A stretch of 64,000 nt of DNA from Oscillospiraceae bacterium (GTDB lineage Bacteria; Bacillota; Clostridia; Oscillospirales; Ruminococcaceae): contig JAUNSK010000003.1 in assembly GCA_030539275.1 (NCBI GenBank), positions 128,263-192,262 on the forward strand, read 5' to 3'. Below the pieces are notes generated by a model that was not told the origin of the DNA, ran no database searches, and worked only from the letters and a program-made list of their open reading frames with translations. Of the stretch, positions 60,259 through 64,000 are shown one piece after another (position 1 is the first letter of the stretch; the number at the start of each line of letters is the position of its first letter). Position numbers and translations under genes: made by a program.

Positions 60259-62979
60259 ATGGAAGATTCGAATAAAAAGCACTTTGGTCTTACTGACAAG
60301 CAGGTCGAAGAGTCAAAGGCCAGGTATGGCTCAAATGCGTTGAGCGAGGTAAAGGGTGAGACATTCTGGGATAAGCTCAAGGGTAATCTCGCGGATCCGA
60401 TGATCAAAATACTCTGCGTAGCTCTCGGAGTAAATGTACTGATCTATCTTCTCGGCGCCTTTAAAATACTCTCAAATGTTGATGTTGAGTGGTATGAGCC
60501 GGTAGGTATTGCTATTGCTATTGCACTGGCAACTCTTGTTTCAACTTTTTCGGAATTCAGAAACGAGAATGCTTTCCAGAAGCTTCAGGAAGAGGCTTCA
60601 AAGATCACATGTAAGATATACAGAAACAATACAATTAAAGAGGTTCCGATCGATGACATAGTTGTCGGTGACTGCATACTTCTTCAGTCCGGAGACAAGA
60701 TACCGGCAGACGGTAAAATAGTTGACGGTGATATAAAGGTTGACCAGTCGGTTCTCAACGGCGAATCCAAGGAAGCAAAGAAAATTGTAACTCCTGAAAA
60801 CTATTCAGATGAAGGAGAGGCAATGGACTTTCTCAATCCTTACAAGGTTTTCAGAGGCTCTGTAGTCTGCACAGGAAACGCTGTTATGGAAGTTACAGTA
60901 GTCGGCGATAAGTCAGTTTACGGACAGATTGCAAAGGAACTTCAGCAGGATGATGACCGTGACAGCCCGCTTAAGGTCAAGCTTGCAAATCTTGCCGGCG
61001 GAATCAGCAAGTTCGGTTATATCGGCGGTATTGCAATAGCAGTAGCACTTATGATCCAGAGAATGCTCGCAGTTGACGGAGGAATCGGTGCATATTTCAC
61101 ACAGGGCTTTGCTCCGGTATTAGCTGATGTGCTTGATGCAGTTATCCTTGCAGTTATTATCATAGTTATGGCAGTTCCTGAAGGACTTCCGCTTATGATA
61201 GCTCTTGTTTCCGCAATGAATATGGGTAAGATGCTTAAGGACAACGTCCTTGTAAGAAAGATATCCGGTATTGAAACAGCCGGAAGTCTTAATATACTTT
61301 TCAGTGATAAGACAGGTACTATAACAAAGGGCAAACTTGAAGTTGTAACGTTTGTAAACGGTGATATAAAGGATTATTCAAAAGCTTCCGAAGTTACCGG
61401 AGAGCTTGGAAAGATAATGACGGCTGCGATCCAGCACAATACAACTTCACTTATTACAAAAGAAGGCAATGAAGTTAAGGTAGTAGGCGGAAATGCTACT
61501 GAAAAAGCAGTTCTCGGTTTTGTTGCAGATGCTGCTGATGATAATCTCAGACTTGAAAAAGTATCTTCAATTCCGTTCAACAGTACCAACAAGTATTCAG
61601 CTACACAGGTCAGGGGTGATTACAACTATACATTTATCAAGGGTGCTCCTGAAAAGATCCTTTCAAGATGTAAATATTACTTTGATGAGAACGGAGAGAA
61701 AAAGCCGTTTACAAATGCAAAGAGCCTTGATGACAAGATAAATGAGCTTGCAAACCGTGCTATCCGTGTTCTTGGTCTTGCAGCAGCAGATGAGAACCTC
61801 GGTGAGGATTCACTTCCTGACGGAGACTGGACACTTATCGGTGTTCTTGGAATCCGTGATGAAGTACGTCCTGAATCAGTAACAGCTATTCATGAGGTTC
61901 AGCAGGCAGGTGTACAGGTCGTTATGATAACTGGTGACCGTAAGGACACAGCAGTTGCGATCGCAAAGGAAGCTAACCTTCTTCAGAAGGAAACAGATGT
62001 CGTTCTTACTTCAGATGAGCTTCAGGGAATGTCAGACGAGGATATCAAAAAGGTACTTCCTGATATCAGAGTTATTGCACGTGCACTTCCTACAGATAAG
62101 AGCCGTCTTGTAAGACTTGCTCAGGAGCTTGAGCTTGTTGTAGGTATGACAGGTGACGGTGTTAATGACTCACCGGCTCTTAAGAAAGCAGATGTCGGCT
62201 TTGCAATGGGCGGCGGTACAGAAGTTGCCAAGGAAGCCAGTGATATAGTTATCCTTGATGATAACTTCAATTCAATAGACAAAGCTATTCTGTACGGACG
62301 TACAATATTCAACAGCATCAGAAAGTTCGTTGTTTTCCAGCTGACGATCAATGTTGCAGCTGTTCTTGTTTCTTTCGTTTGCCCTCTTCTTCATATAGAT
62401 GAACCGCTTACAGTTATTCAGATCCTCTGGGTAAATCTCGTAATGGATACACTCGCAGCTCTGGCATTCGGCGGAGAACCGGCTCTCAAGAGATACATGA
62501 AGGAAAAACCGAAAAAGCGTTCAGAGAGCATTGTCAGCAAATATATGTGGAGCAGTATTATTACAGGCAGTATCTGGGTATTCATTCTGAGCCTTATTAT
62601 GCTTATATTCGGACCTCTTCAGAGAGTATTTGTTGAAGGAGCAGAGATAACAAAGAACTTCAATCCTGCTGACATGGACAATCCTGCTTACCTTGAGCTT
62701 GGAACAGCATATTTTGCTTTCTTTATATTCGCATCAGTATTTAATGCATTCAATGCACGTACAGACAAGACAAACCTGTTTGAGAATATAGGCGGCAACA
62801 AGGGATTTCTTAAGGTTCTTGCACTTATCACAATAGTTCAGATAGTTATGACATATGTCGGCGGAAGTGTTCTCAGATGTCACGGCCTCGATTTTGTTGA
62901 ATGGCTTGTAGTATTAGTTATGGCAATTTCAATTATACCAGTTGATCTTATAAGAAAAACAATAGTAAAATCCAGATAA
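60259..62979 (+). CDS. Calcium-transporting P-type ATPase
   Basis: About 906 residues. Motifs in order: VLNGESKEA (TGES-like actuator), VPEGLPLMIALV (Ca-binding helix 4), LFSDKTGTITKG with the phosphorylated Asp, KGAPEKIL (nucleotide site), MITGDRKDTA, and VGMTGDGVNDSPALKKADVGFAMG. Helix 6 carries LWVNLVMDTLAAL. It is most like PMCA/LMCA1-type Ca2+ pumps, which export Ca2+. The start at 60259, six bases after AAGGAG, avoids the overlap with the kinase gene that an upstream ATG (60229) would give. It sits between the TerY-P triad and the Ca2+-binding TerD proteins, pointing to Ca2+ as part of the system. Confidence 0.95.
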   Translation: MEDSNKKHFGLTDKQVEESKARYGSNALSEVKGETFWDKLKGNLADPMIKILCVALGVNVLIYLLGAFKILSNVDVEWYEPVGIAIAIALATLVSTFSEFRNENAFQKLQEEASKITCKIYRNNTIKEVPIDDIVVGDCILLQSGDKIPADGKIVDGDIKVDQSVLNGESKEAKKIVTPENYSDEGEAMDFLNPYKVFRGSVVCTGNAVMEVTVVGDKSVYGQIAKELQQDDDRDSPLKVKLANLAGGISKFGYIGGIAIAVALMIQRMLAVDGGIGAYFTQGFAPVLADVLDAVILAVIIIVMAVPEGLPLMIALVSAMNMGKMLKDNVLVRKISGIETAGSLNILFSDKTGTITKGKLEVVTFVNGDIKDYSKASEVTGELGKIMTAAIQHNTTSLITKEGNEVKVVGGNATEKAVLGFVADAADDNLRLEKVSSIPFNSTNKYSATQVRGDYNYTFIKGAPEKILSRCKYYFDENGEKKPFTNAKSLDDKINELANRAIRVLGLAAADENLGEDSLPDGDWTLIGVLGIRDEVRPESVTAIHEVQQAGVQVVMITGDRKDTAVAIAKEANLLQKETDVVLTSDELQGMSDEDIKKVLPDIRVIARALPTDKSRLVRLAQELELVVGMTGDGVNDSPALKKADVGFAMGGGTEVAKEASDIVILDDNFNSIDKAILYGRTIFNSIRKFVVFQLTINVAAVLVSFVCPLLHIDEPLTVIQILWVNLVMDTLAALAFGGEPALKRYMKEKPKKRSESIVSKYMWSSIITGSIWVFILSLIMLIFGPLQRVFVEGAEITKNFNPADMDNPAYLELGTAYFAFFIFASVFNAFNARTDKTNLFENIGGNKGFLKVLALITIVQIVMTYVGGSVLRCHGLDFVEWLVVLVMAISIIPVDLIRKTIVKSR

Positions 62980-62985
62980 AAAAAT

Positions 62986-63010
62986 ATAACCCGTATTTAT
63001 TACGGGTTAT
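62986..63010 (+). terminator. Hairpin between the ATPase and terD genes
   Basis: Perfect 10-bp stem ATAACCCGTA with loop TTTAT. No T-run follows on the plus strand, so it is more likely a stability or processing element than a terminator. Confidence 0.55.
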
Positions 63011-63041
63011 AAAAATAAATAAAAAACGGAGGTTTGAAAAG

Positions 63042-63623
63042 ATGGCTGTAAACTTACAAAAAGGTCAGAAGGTAGATCTGACCAAAGGAAATGCGGGACT
63101 TAAAAAAGTTGTAGTAGGACTTGGATGGGATGAAGCCCAGAAGAGAGGATTTTTCAGCAGGGGCGCTGATTTTGACTGTGATGCAGAAGCTATTCTGCTT
63201 ACTGATGACAAGCTCACAGATAAAAGCGATGTAGTATTCTATAATAACCTCAGACACAAATCAGGATGCGTTATTCATCAGGGAGATAATCTCACAGGCG
63301 GCGGAGATGGTGATGACGAACAGATCGTAGTATTCCTCAATGACCTTCCGCAGTCATATAACAGAATAGTATTTACCGTTACAATATACCAGGCTTATGA
63401 AAGAAAACAGCACTTCGGAATGATTAAAAATGCATTTATCAGAATAGTTAATGCAGATAATAATCAGGAACTGTGCAGATTCAATCTTACAGATAATTAT
63501 GATCAGAAGACATCAATGGTATTTGGTGAGCTTTACAGAAGAAACGGCGAGTGGAAGTTCAATGCAGTTGGAGACGGTACTCAGGATGACGGCATTTCTC
63601 AGGTTATTAAAAGATATATCTGA
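63042..63623 (+). CDS. TerD-family protein, copy 1
   Basis: 193 residues, full length. TerD pattern: GLGWDEAQ, DFDCDAEAILL, VVFYNNL, HQGDNLTGGGDGDDEQIVV (acidic Ca2+-binding loop, about 86-104), TVTIYQAYERKQHFGMIKNAFIRI and the terminal ELYRRNGEWKFNAVGDG. TerD proteins bind Ca2+ and are part of tellurite and phage-resistance complexes. GGAGG lies nine bases before the ATG. It has a Cys in the usual DLDA position (DCDA), and an insertion after GLGWDEA relative to copy 2. Confidence 0.95.
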   Translation: MAVNLQKGQKVDLTKGNAGLKKVVVGLGWDEAQKRGFFSRGADFDCDAEAILLTDDKLTDKSDVVFYNNLRHKSGCVIHQGDNLTGGGDGDDEQIVVFLNDLPQSYNRIVFTVTIYQAYERKQHFGMIKNAFIRIVNADNNQELCRFNLTDNYDQKTSMVFGELYRRNGEWKFNAVGDGTQDDGISQVIKRYI

Positions 63624-63664
63624 TATAAAATAAAAATATAAATACAGATGGAGGTAAAAAAATT

Positions 63665-64000
63665 ATGGCAGTAAATCTTTCAAAAGGACAGAGAGTAAGT
63701 CTTGACAAGGGAATTGTAAAGGCTCTTATAGGACTTGGATGGGACACAAATCAGTATGACGGCGGATATGATTTTGACCTTGATGCAGCCGCTTTTTTAC
63801 TGGGCGAAAACGGAAAAGTAACTTCAGATGAGGATTTTATTTTCTATAATAATCTCAAGAGCAAGACTGAAGCTGTAGTTCATACAGGTGATAATCTTAC
63901 AGGTGCCGGAGACGGTGATGATGAAGTTATTCTTATCGACTTCGCTAAAATGCCTCAGGAAGTCAAGAAAATAGCAATCACTGTTACTATACACGATGCA
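63665..64000 (+). CDS. TerD-family protein, copy 2 (cut by window end)
   Basis: 112 codons are visible and run off the right edge. The sequence starts [16 protein letters not shown] and has the canonical [37 protein letters not shown] and VTIHDA motifs, so the Ca2+-binding part is complete. It follows copy 1 by 41 bp with a GGAGG site. The two copies are clear paralogues and the operon probably continues with further ter genes beyond the window. Confidence 0.95.
   Translation, partial: MAVNLSKGQRVSLDKGIVKALIGLGWDTNQYDGGYDFDLDAAAFLLGENGKVTSDEDFIFYNNLKSKTEAVVHTGDNLTGAGDGDDEVILIDFAKMPQEVKKIAITVTIHDA

Overview
The window reads as a chromosome segment of a low-GC, Gram-positive, fibre-degrading gut Clostridia, most likely a Ruminococcus (R. 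flavefaciens / R. champanellensis / R. albus type). The pointers are dockerin modules on secreted proteins (24.2-27.4, 43.2 and 45.2 kb), a GH43-CBM6-dockerin-esterase polypeptide, rubrerythrin-based oxygen defence, GapN, and AT-rich intergenic DNA with near-consensus sigma-A promoters and strong AGGAGG ribosome sites. No rRNA, canonical tRNA, IS element, prophage or CRISPR array was seen. The species call is inference.

Layout. 0-3.3 kb: two 51-bp direct repeats and a MacB/FtsX-type ABC exporter (minus). 3.4-10.4 kb: a TerB-domain protein, a BrxD-like P-loop ATPase and an Lhr/BrxHI-like helicase in a tight operon, facing a protein with a degenerate diadenylate-cyclase-type domain; this looks like a defence or stress module. 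10.5-13.5 kb: nitroreductase, an unknown coiled-coil protein and an orphan PqqD-like protein. 13.7-17.9 kb: an ECF sigma/anti-sigma pair and a tandem paralogue of the anti-sigma sensor domain, both behind the same ECF-type promoter (TGTTAC-N17-CGTATT). 17.9-24.1 kb: an RNA-repair locus with RtcB ligase, a Ro60-like (DUF2828) vWA protein and, between them on the same strand, tRNA-like RNA sequence including a candidate bacterial Y RNA; divergent from it are two WYL regulators and an RlaP-type nucleotidyltransferase. 24.2-31.7 kb: the dockerin enzyme, a metal-binding lipoprotein with a Fur regulator and matching Fur boxes, GapN, and a split TauE/SafE permease. 32.4-42.1 kb: GNAT acetyltransferase; a maltodextrin ABC importer (binding protein and two permeases) followed by a MalQ-MalP fusion enzyme; PerR-like regulator with a flavin reductase-rubredoxin-rubrerythrin fusion. 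42.4-46.9 kb: a membrane protein and two tandem units, each a secreted dockerin protein with repeated Tyr-Gly motifs followed by a radical SAM/SPASM enzyme, i.e. a candidate cellulosome-associated RiPP system. 47-49 kb: ECF sigma factor, a fusion of an anti-sigma zinc finger to signal peptidase I, and a membrane metalloprotease. 49.2-56.2 kb: TetM/EF-G-like GTPase fused to a YacP/Rae1 NYN nuclease, a C_GCAxxG_C_C redox protein, and a YhaO/YhaN (SbcD/SbcC-like) pair whose ATPase has lost its Walker A. 56.3-64 kb: a TerY-P operon (TerY vWA, PP2C phosphatase, kinase), a Ca2+ P-type ATPase and two TerD proteins, the last cut by the window edge.

How the pieces fit. The TerB/BrxD/helicase operon and the TerY-P/TerD operon are both components that the literature on Ter-dependent stress systems groups together, so the two ends of the window may be functionally linked. 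The most novel-looking items are the Y-RNA-like element inside the rtcB operon, the dockerin-bearing candidate RiPP precursors, and the anti-sigma/signal-peptidase fusion. All functions are read from sequence motifs by eye; no database search was run.
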